Positions 1-5,499 of a stretch of 6,701 bases of DNA are shown here, in pieces (the stretch's first letter is position 1; each line of letters begins with the position of its first letter). Source of the stretch: Caulobacteraceae bacterium (lineage in GTDB: Bacteria > Pseudomonadota > Alphaproteobacteria > Caulobacterales > Caulobacteraceae); assembly GCA_947456005.1 (NCBI GenBank), contig CANGRP010000145.1:1-6701 (forward strand). Reading direction: 5' to 3'. A program made the translations under genes and the position numbers. The notes beneath the pieces are model-generated. The model ran no database searches, was not told where the DNA came from, and was given only the letters and a program-made list of their open reading frames with translations.

Positions 1-1107
1 GAGGCCCGCGTGGCCTGCGAGACCCTGGTCACCACCAACCGGATCATCCTGGCCGGCGAGGTCCGCGCCTCCCGCCCAGGCGCCGACAAGTCCGAGAACA
101 AGGCCTTCACCCGCGAGGTGATCTCCTCGCTGGAGCCGCGGGTGCGGGCTGCGGTCAAGGATATCGGCTACGAACAGAAGGGCTTCCACTGGGACAAGGC
201 GAAGTACGCCTGTCACCTGCATGGCCAGTCCGGCGACATCGCCCAGGGCGTCGACGCCACCAACTCCAAGGACGAGGGCGCCGGCGACCAGGGGATCATG
301 TTCGGCTACGCCTGTGACGAGACCCCGGTCCTGATGCCGGCGACCCTGCAGTACTCCCACGAGGTCCTGCGTCGCCTGGCCGCCGCCCGGCACTCGGGCG
401 AGATGCCCTTCCTGGAGCCCGACGCCAAGAGCCAGGTCACCCTGGCCTACGAGAACGGCCGCCCCGTGGCGGTGACCCAGCTGGTCATCTCCACCCAGCA
501 CGCCAAGCGCATCGGCCTGCGGATGGCGACGCCGGCGCGGATCAAGGAGGCCATCCGGCCCCTGGTGGAAGGCGTCTTCCCGGACGGCCTCCTGACCCGC
601 AAGACTGTCTGGCACGTCAACCCCACCGGGCGTTTCGTCCAGGGTGGTCCGGATGGCGACGCCGGCCTGACAGGCCGGAAGATCATCGTCGACACCTATG
701 GCGGCGCCGCGCCCCATGGCGGGGGCGCCTTCTCGGGCAAGGACCCCACCAAGGTCGACCGCTCCGCCGCCTACGCCTGCCGCTACCTCGCCAAGAACGT
801 GGTCGCCGCGGGCCTGTCGCGCCGCTGCACTATCCAGATCAGCTACGCCATCGGCGTCTCTTCTCCGCTGAGCTTCTACGTGGACCTCCACGGTGAGGGC
901 GAGGTCGATCCGGCAAAGCTGGAAAAGGTCCTGCCCGAGCTGGTCGGCGGCGCCACGCCGGCGGCCATCCGGCGGCATCTGGGCCTCAACCGCCCGATCT
1001 ACGCCCGCACCGCGGCCTACGGCCACTTCGGCCGTGAGCCCGACTCCGACGGCGGCTTCTCCTGGGAGCGCACGGACCTGGTGGACGCCCTCAAGGGCCT
1101 GGCCTGA
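1..1107 (+). CDS. metK: S-adenosylmethionine synthase, 5'-truncated by window edge
   Basis: Cytoplasmic enzyme that makes S-adenosylmethionine from methionine and ATP, releasing phosphate and pyrophosphate. The reading frame is open from base 1 (E-A-R-V-A-C-E...), so the GTG at 10 is an internal Val and not a start. By comparison with the E. coli enzyme about 50 N-terminal residues, including the HPDK ATP-binding segment, lie outside the window. Visible family signatures, numbered from base 1, are GAGDQGIMFGYA at residue 93 and the glycine-rich P-loop GGGAFSGKDPTKVDRS at residue 240 (bases 718-765), preceded by DAGLTGRKIIVDTYGG. The C-terminus is intact and ends in TGA at 1105-1107. No frameshift or missing motif is seen. 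The promoter and any SAM-responsive leader would be upstream of the window. trmB follows after 8 nt in the same direction. Confidence 0.98.
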   Translation, partial: EARVACETLVTTNRIILAGEVRASRPGADKSENKAFTREVISSLEPRVRAAVKDIGYEQKGFHWDKAKYACHLHGQSGDIAQGVDATNSKDEGAGDQGIMFGYACDETPVLMPATLQYSHEVLRRLAAARHSGEMPFLEPDAKSQVTLAYENGRPVAVTQLVISTQHAKRIGLRMATPARIKEAIRPLVEGVFPDGLLTRKTVWHVNPTGRFVQGGPDGDAGLTGRKIIVDTYGGAAPHGGGAFSGKDPTKVDRSAAYACRYLAKNVVAAGLSRRCTIQISYAIGVSSPLSFYVDLHGEGEVDPAKLEKVLPELVGGATPAAIRRHLGLNRPIYARTAAYGHFGREPDSDGGFSWERTDLVDALKGLA

Positions 1108-1115
1108 CACCCGGC

Positions 1116-1796
1116 GTGGAGACCCCGCCGCCCCTGCGGTCCTTCGGCCGGATCCGCTCGCGGACCCTGAAGCCCCGGCAGGCGTCCCTGATGGAGACCT
1201 TGCTTCCGTCCCTTCGCCCCCCGGCCGAGGGGCCTGTGGATCCCGCAGGGCTGATGCCTGGCGTGCGTGAGACCTGGATGGAGGTTGGCTTCGGCGGCGG
1301 AGAGCACATGGCCGCCCAGGCCGCGGCCCATCCGGACGTCGTCATCCTGGGGGCCGAGCCTTTCCTGAACGGCGTCGCCAGCGCCCTGAGGCACATCGAT
1401 GAGATGGGTCTTCGCAATGTCCGAATCCACGACGGCGACGCACGGGACCTGATGGCCCGCCTGCCGGACGCCGGGCTGGGCCGGATCTTCGTGCTTTTCC
1501 CCGATCCCTGGCAGAAGGCCCGGCACCACAAGCGCCGTCTCGTGAGCCCGGCCTTCGCGGCGGAGGCGGCGCGGCTCCTGCGCCCGGGCGGGCGTCTGCG
1601 CCTGGCCACCGACTGGGCCGACTACGCAGACCAGATGCTCAGGGTCGTCCTGGCGGAGCCCCGGTTCGAATGGCGCGCCGAACGCGCCGCCGACTGGCGG
1701 GAGGCCCCGGCCGACCATGTCCCCACCCGCTACGAGGCCAAGCGCCTGGGCGACTGCGCGCCGGTCTGGCTGGACGTCATCCGCCGCCCGGACTGA
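1116..1796 (+). CDS. trmB: tRNA (guanine-N7-)-methyltransferase TrmB
   Basis: SAM-dependent enzyme that methylates N7 of G46 in the variable loop of tRNAs. The 226-residue product has the class I methyltransferase fold: SAM-binding motif VGFGGGEHM (residues 57-65), acidic ribose-binding turn GAEPF (79-83), the TrmB hallmark FPDPWQKARHHKRR (128-141), the LRPGGRLRLATDWADY strand region (155-170) and the C-terminal TRYEAKR substrate motif (204-210). The length is normal for the family. The start is GTG 1116, the only plausible initiator between the metK stop and the conserved LRSFGRI segment. No good Shine-Dalgarno stands at the right distance (AAGGG at 1093-1097 is too far), so translation probably depends on ribosomes finishing metK 8 nt upstream. 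The gene ends 15 bp from the convergent protease gene. Confidence 0.96.
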   Translation: METPPPLRSFGRIRSRTLKPRQASLMETLLPSLRPPAEGPVDPAGLMPGVRETWMEVGFGGGEHMAAQAAAHPDVVILGAEPFLNGVASALRHIDEMGLRNVRIHDGDARDLMARLPDAGLGRIFVLFPDPWQKARHHKRRLVSPAFAAEAARLLRPGGRLRLATDWADYADQMLRVVLAEPRFEWRAERAADWREAPADHVPTRYEAKRLGDCAPVWLDVIRRPD

Positions 1797-1811
1797 AGCG
1801 GGGGAGGGGCC

Positions 1812-2645
1812 TCAGACCCCGTCCAGGCAGATGACCCGCGCCACCCGGAGGTCGCGCCGCAGGCTGTCGGAGACAATCCCGTAGTTGGTGGTGGTCACCG
1901 ACTCGCCCACCGCCCCCGGGTGGGGCCGTTCATTGGCCGACTTCAGCGCGCTGACCAGGGTCTCCGGCGAGGTGGTGTAGATCCGGCCCCGCCGGGGAGA
2001 CTCCGCCACGGTGACGCCGATCACCCGCCCCGCATCGTCCAGGGCTGGCGCCCCCGACAGGCCTGCAAGACTGCCCCGCAACTGGTCCGTCCGTCCGGTC
2101 TCGGCCCACACCAGGACGGACTCCGTGCGCTCCCCGTGCCCCCGGATGACCATGTTCTCCCGGCCGATCAGGCGTGAGGTGGCCTCGCCCGGTTTTCCCT
2201 GGGGAAAGCCGGGATGATAGGCCCTTTCCCCGCGCCGCAGGGTCCGGCCCAGGGCCACGGGCAGCGGGGCGGCGCCGCCTTCCGTGGTCAGGACCGCCAC
2301 CTCGCCATGCGGGTCGATCCGCACCTCAGCGGAGACGCCCCGGCCGTCGCCCACCACCACCGCCGCCCGCTTGCAGCCGTCCACCACGTGACGGGCGGTG
2401 ATCCAGACCCCGCGTTCGTCGATGGAGAAGGCGGTGCCGGATCCGGGCTCGGGGTTGGCCGGCGCCTCGACGATCACCGAGGGATCGAAGGGAGAGGCCG
2501 GACCCAGCGGAAGGCCCTCTCCGGCGGCGGGAGGCGGGGGTGGAGGCGGCGCATCGGACCGCTCCCGCCGGGCGATCGCCACGACGATGACGGCCACGAT
2601 GATGGCGACATAGACCAGCCAGTCGCTGAGCCGCGGAAAGTGCAC
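1812..2645 (-). CDS. membrane-anchored trypsin-like serine protease, Glu in the triad
   Basis: Predicted S1-type (trypsin/DegP-like) protease of 277 residues, held in the inner membrane with its catalytic domain in the periplasm. Residues 9-25 form one hydrophobic helix followed by RRER, then a proline-rich linker (seven prolines in a row, 33-39), then the protease domain from about residue 55. GSGTAFSI (68-75) and WITARHVVDG (81-90) give catalytic His86. GLSGAPAL (195-202) gives nucleophile Ser197 and the oxyanion turn. At the usual D-[IL]-A-[VL]-L position the sequence reads GEVAVL, so Glu115 (codon GAG, bases 2301-2303) replaces Asp. Cys91 and Cys273 could form a disulfide. There is no PDZ domain, so it is not a full DegP. 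The start is GTG 2645, with AGGGAT at 2651-2656 overlapping the stop of the upstream DUF350 gene. It could be an active protease with altered kinetics or a degenerate sensor domain; its substrate is unknown. Confidence 0.88.
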   Translation of the reverse strand: MHFPRLSDWLVYVAIIVAVIVVAIARRERSDAPPPPPPPAAGEGLPLGPASPFDPSVIVEAPANPEPGSGTAFSIDERGVWITARHVVDGCKRAAVVVGDGRGVSAEVRIDPHGEVAVLTTEGGAAPLPVALGRTLRRGERAYHPGFPQGKPGEATSRLIGRENMVIRGHGERTESVLVWAETGRTDQLRGSLAGLSGAPALDDAGRVIGVTVAESPRRGRIYTTSPETLVSALKSANERPHPGAVGESVTTTNYGIVSDSLRRDLRVARVICLDGV

Positions 2646-2650
2646 GCCGG

Positions 2651-2656
2651 ATCCCT
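2651..2656 (-). promoter_or_regulatory. ribosome binding site of the protease gene
   Basis: On the minus strand AGGGAT lies 5 nt before the GTG at 2645 and shares bases with the TAG stop (2655-2657) of the DUF350 gene. It supports the GTG start and suggests that the protease is translated by ribosomes ending DUF350 translation. Confidence 0.6.
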
Positions 2657-3083
2657 ACCCCGCAACGGCGGCGGCGAGCACGACGGCCGAGGCGAGCTTG
2701 CCGCCGGCGAGCAGGGCGGCGGCCGACAACTCACCGTGCTGGATGCGCTCCGGCAGGCCCTTCAGCAACAGGTCGACGAGCCGGAAGACCAGAAGCTGGA
2801 CCACAATGGTCGGGGCGCCCCACATGATGATCTCGAGCAGGGAGGCCGAGGCGGTCATCGCCGCTGCGAGGGGCAGGGCGAGGCCGACCAGGACGCCGCT
2901 GAAGGAGATCGCCGCCGCTGTATTGCCTTCCCGGATCAGTGCGATCTCCCGATGCGGCGTGAGGGCGACATAGAGGGCCGCGCCCGCCACGAGGATGGCC
3001 AGGGTGGTGGCCGCATGCAGGAGGGCGAGGGGAAAGCCCGCCGCGAAGGCCAGGATTTCAGGGGAGGCGATGGCGCTGGGCAT
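2655..3083 (-). CDS. DUF350 (UPF0719-type) four-helix inner-membrane protein
   Basis: Small integral membrane protein of 142 residues, the usual size for DUF350 proteins such as E. coli YjfL. Four hydrophobic segments are visible at about residues 9-41, 57-79, 83-107 and 119-141. The family pattern is clear: LTPHREIALIREGNTAAAIS (41-60) leading into FSGVLVGLALPLAAA (61-75), then a Trp-containing third helix beginning near WGAPTIVVQLLVF (88-100). No biochemical function is established for the family as far as I know. The start is ATG 3083, preceded by ACGGAG with a 5-nt spacer. It sits 26 nt downstream of rlmN and 9 nt upstream of the protease gene on the same strand, so it is probably co-transcribed with both. 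The tight link to a membrane-tethered protease raises the possibility of partnership, but nothing in the sequence proves it. Confidence 0.9.
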   Translation of the reverse strand: MPSAIASPEILAFAAGFPLALLHAATTLAILVAGAALYVALTPHREIALIREGNTAAAISFSGVLVGLALPLAAAMTASASLLEIIMWGAPTIVVQLLVFRLVDLLLKGLPERIQHGELSAAALLAGGKLASAVVLAAAVAG

Positions 3084-3109
3084 GGAGGCTCCGTTCCGTC
3101 TCTGCCCCG

Positions 3110-4318
3110 TCAGGGCTCATTCCCTGAGGCGGGCGCCGCCTCGGGGGTCTTCTGGAGGGCGGCGGCGCGCTCCCGGGCCCGGCGGACCGAGGCGCGCTCC
3201 TTCTCGCTCTCGCTCTTCAGCTGGCCGCAGGCGGCGAGGATGTCGCGTCCCCGGGGGGTCCGGATCGGCGAGGCGTAGCCGGATCGGTTCAGGATGGCGG
3301 CGAAGGCTTCGATGGTCCCCCAGTCCGAGCAGGCGTACGGGCTTCCCGGCCAGGGGTTGAAGGGGATCAGGTTGATCTTGGCGGGGATGCCGGCCAACAG
3401 CTTCACCAGGGCGCGGGCCTCGGCCGGACTGTCGTTCACCCCCTTGAGCATGACGTACTCGAAGGTCACCCGCCGGGCGTTGCCCAGGCCCGGATAGACG
3501 CGGATTCCCTCCATCAGCTCGGCGATGGGATGCTTCCGGTTCAGGGGCACCAGCTCGTCGCGCAGGGGATCGTTCGTGGCGTGCAGGGAGATGGCCAGCA
3601 TGGCCTGGGTGCGTTCGCCCAGGGCCTTTAGCTGGGGGACGACTCCGGAGGTCGAGACGGTGATCCGCCTCCGCGAGATGGCGATCCCCTCGTTGTCGGC
3701 GATGATGTCGATAGCGTCGGCGACGCTGTCGAGGTTGTAGAGCGGCTCCCCCATGCCCATGAAGACGATATTGGAGAGCCGACGGTCCTCCTTGGGCGAG
3801 GGCCATTCGCCGAGCTCGTCCCGGGCCACCTGGACCTGGGCGACGATCTCGGCCGCGGTCAGGTTGCGCACCAGGGGCTGGGTGCCCGTGTGGCAGAAGG
3901 TGCAGTTCAGCGTGCAGCCCACCTGGCTGGAGACGCACAGGGCGCCGGACCGACCGACATCCGGAATGTAGACGGTCTCGACCTCCACGCCCGGAGCCAT
4001 GCGGATCAGCCACTTCCGGGTCCCGTCTACCGAGACCTGGCGTTCGACCACCTCGGGGCGGGAAAGGTCGAAGGCGCCGGCCAGGGCGGCCCGCAATTCC
4101 TTGGCCACGTCGGTCATGCGGTCGAAGTCCGTGACCCCGTAGTGGTGCATCCAGCGCCAGAGCTGTGTGGCGCGCATCCGGGCCTTCTGGGGCGGCACGA
4201 GGCCGGCCTCGACCAGGGCGTCGGCCAGGGCGGGCCGGGTCAGGCCCGTGAGGTTCGGCCTTCGCACCGTCGCGGTTTCGGGCGCACGGGCCCGGGAAAG
4301 GTCAAGGGTGATGGTCAC
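3110..4318 (-). CDS. rlmN: dual-specificity RNA methyltransferase RlmN
   Basis: Radical-SAM enzyme that puts a methyl group on C2 of A2503 in 23S rRNA and of A37 in some tRNAs, affecting translational fidelity. From GTG 4318 the protein has 402 residues. The 4Fe-4S cluster motif CTLNCTFC gives Cys135, Cys139 and Cys142. The two additional catalytic cysteines are Cys128 (ALCVSSQ) and the methyl-carrying Cys364 (DILAACGQL). Also present are the SAM-binding MGMGEPLYN (187-195), STSGVVPQL (222-230) and SLHATNDPLRDELVPLN (244-260). The N-terminal RNA-binding part has QLWRWMHHYGVTDF (52-65). A charged tail of about 35 residues rich in Glu, Arg and Ala follows the last Cys. The in-frame TTG at 4372 would add 18 residues, but it falls in the -35 element of the candidate promoter, while GTG 4318 has its own AGAGG. 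First gene of the rlmN-DUF350-protease group. Confidence 0.97.
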   Translation of the reverse strand: MTITLDLSRARAPETATVRRPNLTGLTRPALADALVEAGLVPPQKARMRATQLWRWMHHYGVTDFDRMTDVAKELRAALAGAFDLSRPEVVERQVSVDGTRKWLIRMAPGVEVETVYIPDVGRSGALCVSSQVGCTLNCTFCHTGTQPLVRNLTAAEIVAQVQVARDELGEWPSPKEDRRLSNIVFMGMGEPLYNLDSVADAIDIIADNEGIAISRRRITVSTSGVVPQLKALGERTQAMLAISLHATNDPLRDELVPLNRKHPIAELMEGIRVYPGLGNARRVTFEYVMLKGVNDSPAEARALVKLLAGIPAKINLIPFNPWPGSPYACSDWGTIEAFAAILNRSGYASPIRTPRGRDILAACGQLKSESEKERASVRRARERAAALQKTPEAAPASGNEP

Positions 4319-4323
4319 GGAAG

Positions 4324-4328
4324 CCTCT
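4324..4328 (-). promoter_or_regulatory. ribosome binding site deciding the rlmN start
   Basis: Minus-strand AGAGG is separated by 5 nt from the GTG at 4318. No comparable site precedes the TTG at 4372, so this site favours the shorter 402-residue RlmN. Confidence 0.6.
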
Positions 4329-4343
4329 GCGGCGGGAGGGCGG

Positions 4344-4372
4344 AATATAGGCGAGGCCGGGGCGCCCGCCAA
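4344..4372 (-). promoter_or_regulatory. candidate housekeeping promoter of the rlmN operon
   Basis: On the minus strand TTGGCG (4372-4367) and TATATT (4349-4344) are exactly 17 nt apart. This gives 4/6 and 5/6 matches to the sigma-70 consensus. The same bases read TTGGCGG, 14 nt, CCTATATT, which also fits the published Caulobacter housekeeping form (TTGACGS, 10-14 nt, GCTANAWC) with few mismatches. Transcription would begin near 4336, leaving a leader of under 20 nt that contains the AGAGG site. This AT-containing patch stands out in otherwise GC-rich sequence. Assigned by eye, not by scoring. Confidence 0.5.
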
Positions 4373-4457
4373 ATCCGCCGATTCTTGACCCCGACGGCTT
4401 CCGCGCGCCGGACGGCTGGGCTAGCGTGCGCGGCCAATCGCCACGCGCGCCAAGAAT

Positions 4458-4465
4458 GGGGGAGA
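4458..4465 (+). promoter_or_regulatory. ribosome binding site deciding the MDR gene start
   Basis: The purine run GGGGGAGA, with its GGAG core at 4461-4464, ends a few bases before ATG 4471. It overlaps the in-frame ATG at 4456 and lies well downstream of GTG 4426. It therefore points to 4471 as the initiator. Confidence 0.7.
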
Positions 4466-4470
4466 GAGAC

Positions 4471-5475
4471 ATGAAAGCGGTCCTGAGCAAGGTTGTCGGC
4501 GGCCCCGAAACCCTGGTGATCGAGGACATCCCGGCCCCAGAGCTGCGGCCCGGCTGGGCCCGGGTCAAGGTCAAGGCCGTCGGCATCAACTTCCCTGACG
4601 TCCTGATCATCGAGGACAAGTACCAGTCCAGGCCGCCGCGCCCCTTCGCGCCGGGCGGCGAGGTGTCGGGCATCGTCACCGAGATCGCCGAGGGCGTCAC
4701 CGAGGTGAAGGTCGGCGACCGGGTCCTGGCCCAGATCGGCCACGGCGGCCTGGTCGAAGAGATCGTCGCCCCCGCCGGGCGGCTGACCCCCATCCCGGAC
4801 TCCATGCCCTACGACGAGGCCGCCGCCTTCATCCTGACCTACGGGACCTCCTACCACGCCCTGAAGGACCGGGGTCAGCTCAAGGCCGGCGAGACCATGC
4901 TGGTCCTCGGCGCCGCCGGCGGCGTCGGCCTGGCGGCCGTCGAGCTGGGCAGGGCCATGGGCGCCCGGGTCATCGCCGCCTGCTCCAGCCAGGAAAAGGT
5001 CGACCTCGCCATCCGCCACGGCGCCGAGTCCGGCGTGGTCTACGGCCGCGGACCCTTCGACCGCGACGGCCAGAAGCAGCTGGCGGCCCTGTTCAAGGAG
5101 GCCTGCGGCGAGAAGGGCGCGGACGTCATCTATGACGCCATCGGCGGCGACTACGCCGAGCCGGCCCTGCGCTCCATCGCCTGGGAAGGCCGCTACCTGG
5201 TCATCGGCTTCGCAGCGGGCGAGATCCCGAAGATCCCGCTCAACCTGCCCTTGCTGAAGGGCTGCGACATCGTCGGCGTCATCTGGGGAAACTGGACGGC
5301 GCGCAATCCCGACCTGTTCCAGAAGGCCAACCTGGAGCTGATCGACCTCTACGCCCAGGGCAAGATCCGACCCTACGTCTCCGAGCGTTTCCCCTTTGCG
5401 AAAGCCGCCGACGCCATCGCCCATCTGGGCAGCCGCAAGGCCATGGGCAAGGTCGTCGTCACCCACGGCGACTGA
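4471..5475 (+). CDS. NADPH:quinone oxidoreductase-type MDR enzyme (zinc-free)
   Basis: Medium-chain dehydrogenase/reductase of 334 residues, quinone oxidoreductase/enoyl reductase branch. Such cytoplasmic enzymes transfer hydride from NADPH to quinones or other activated alkenes. The N-terminal GroES-like domain contains GINFPDVLIIEDKYQ (38-52), PFAPGGEVSGIV (58-69) and KVGDRVLA (80-87). The nucleotide-binding Rossmann motif is LVLGAAGGVGLAAVELG (144-160), followed by ARVIAACSSQEK (165-176). The second half has GADVIYDAIGGDY (216-228) and GRYLVIGFAAGEIP (240-253). The zinc-ligand pattern of alcohol dehydrogenases is absent, as expected for this branch. ATG 4471 is chosen because MKAV is the usual family start and it has the best Shine-Dalgarno. 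It is the first gene of a rightward group, 24 nt before the SDR gene. The physiological substrate is not predictable; acyl-CoA or enone reduction are alternatives to quinones. Confidence 0.93.
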   Translation: MKAVLSKVVGGPETLVIEDIPAPELRPGWARVKVKAVGINFPDVLIIEDKYQSRPPRPFAPGGEVSGIVTEIAEGVTEVKVGDRVLAQIGHGGLVEEIVAPAGRLTPIPDSMPYDEAAAFILTYGTSYHALKDRGQLKAGETMLVLGAAGGVGLAAVELGRAMGARVIAACSSQEKVDLAIRHGAESGVVYGRGPFDRDGQKQLAALFKEACGEKGADVIYDAIGGDYAEPALRSIAWEGRYLVIGFAAGEIPKIPLNLPLLKGCDIVGVIWGNWTARNPDLFQKANLELIDLYAQGKIRPYVSERFPFAKAADAIAHLGSRKAMGKVVVTHGD

Positions 5476-5499
5476 CGCATTCGGGACAGGAGATCGGAC

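Larger units (their letters stand above)
4319..4470. other. divergent intergenic region between rlmN and the MDR gene
   Basis: This 152-bp stretch is the only real intergenic region here and must hold the 5' control of both transcription units. The rlmN-proximal half carries the promoter described at 4344-4372. For the rightward unit I see TTGACC at 4385-4390 and GCTA at 4420-4423, but their spacing is too long to form one promoter, so no rightward promoter is assigned. A short imperfect dyad (GCGTG 4424-4428 with CACGC 4442-4446) is too weak to call an operator. No riboswitch-like or RNA-gene structure is recognised. Confidence 0.6.

Noticed and set aside
1017..1718. Minus-strand open frames opposite the end of metK and trmB
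   Set aside because: They run antisense to clear metK and trmB motifs, and their translations look like Arg/Pro/Gly-rich shadow sequence.
1801..1820. Possible bidirectional terminator between trmB and the protease gene
   Set aside because: Only a 4-bp GGGG/CCCC stem (1806-1809 with 1817-1820) can be drawn, without a T run on either side, and it lies partly inside the protease coding end.
2214..3278. Plus-strand open frame of 354 codons across the protease, DUF350 and rlmN genes
   Set aside because: It crosses three real minus-strand genes and their junctions, is rich in Gly/Arg/Asp repeats and shows no recognisable domain.
4385..4425. Rightward promoter built from TTGACC (4385-4390) and GCTA (4420-4423)
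   Set aside because: Spacing is about twice that of a usable -35/-10 pair and no better -10 lies at the correct distance.
4424..4446. Dyad GCGTG/CACGC in front of the MDR gene as an operator
   Set aside because: A 5-bp match with a 13-nt gap is expected often by chance in sequence this rich in GC.
4426..4470. Upstream starts for the MDR gene at GTG 4426 or ATG 4456
   Set aside because: The added residues do not fit the family N-terminus, and the GGGGGAGA ribosome site overlaps or follows them, pointing to ATG 4471.
4315..5466. Long open frame (383 codons) on the minus strand opposite the MDR gene
   Set aside because: It is the antisense shadow of a well-supported gene in GC-rich DNA, has low-complexity Gly/Asp/Ala/Val composition with no family motif, and also overlaps the rlmN promoter region.
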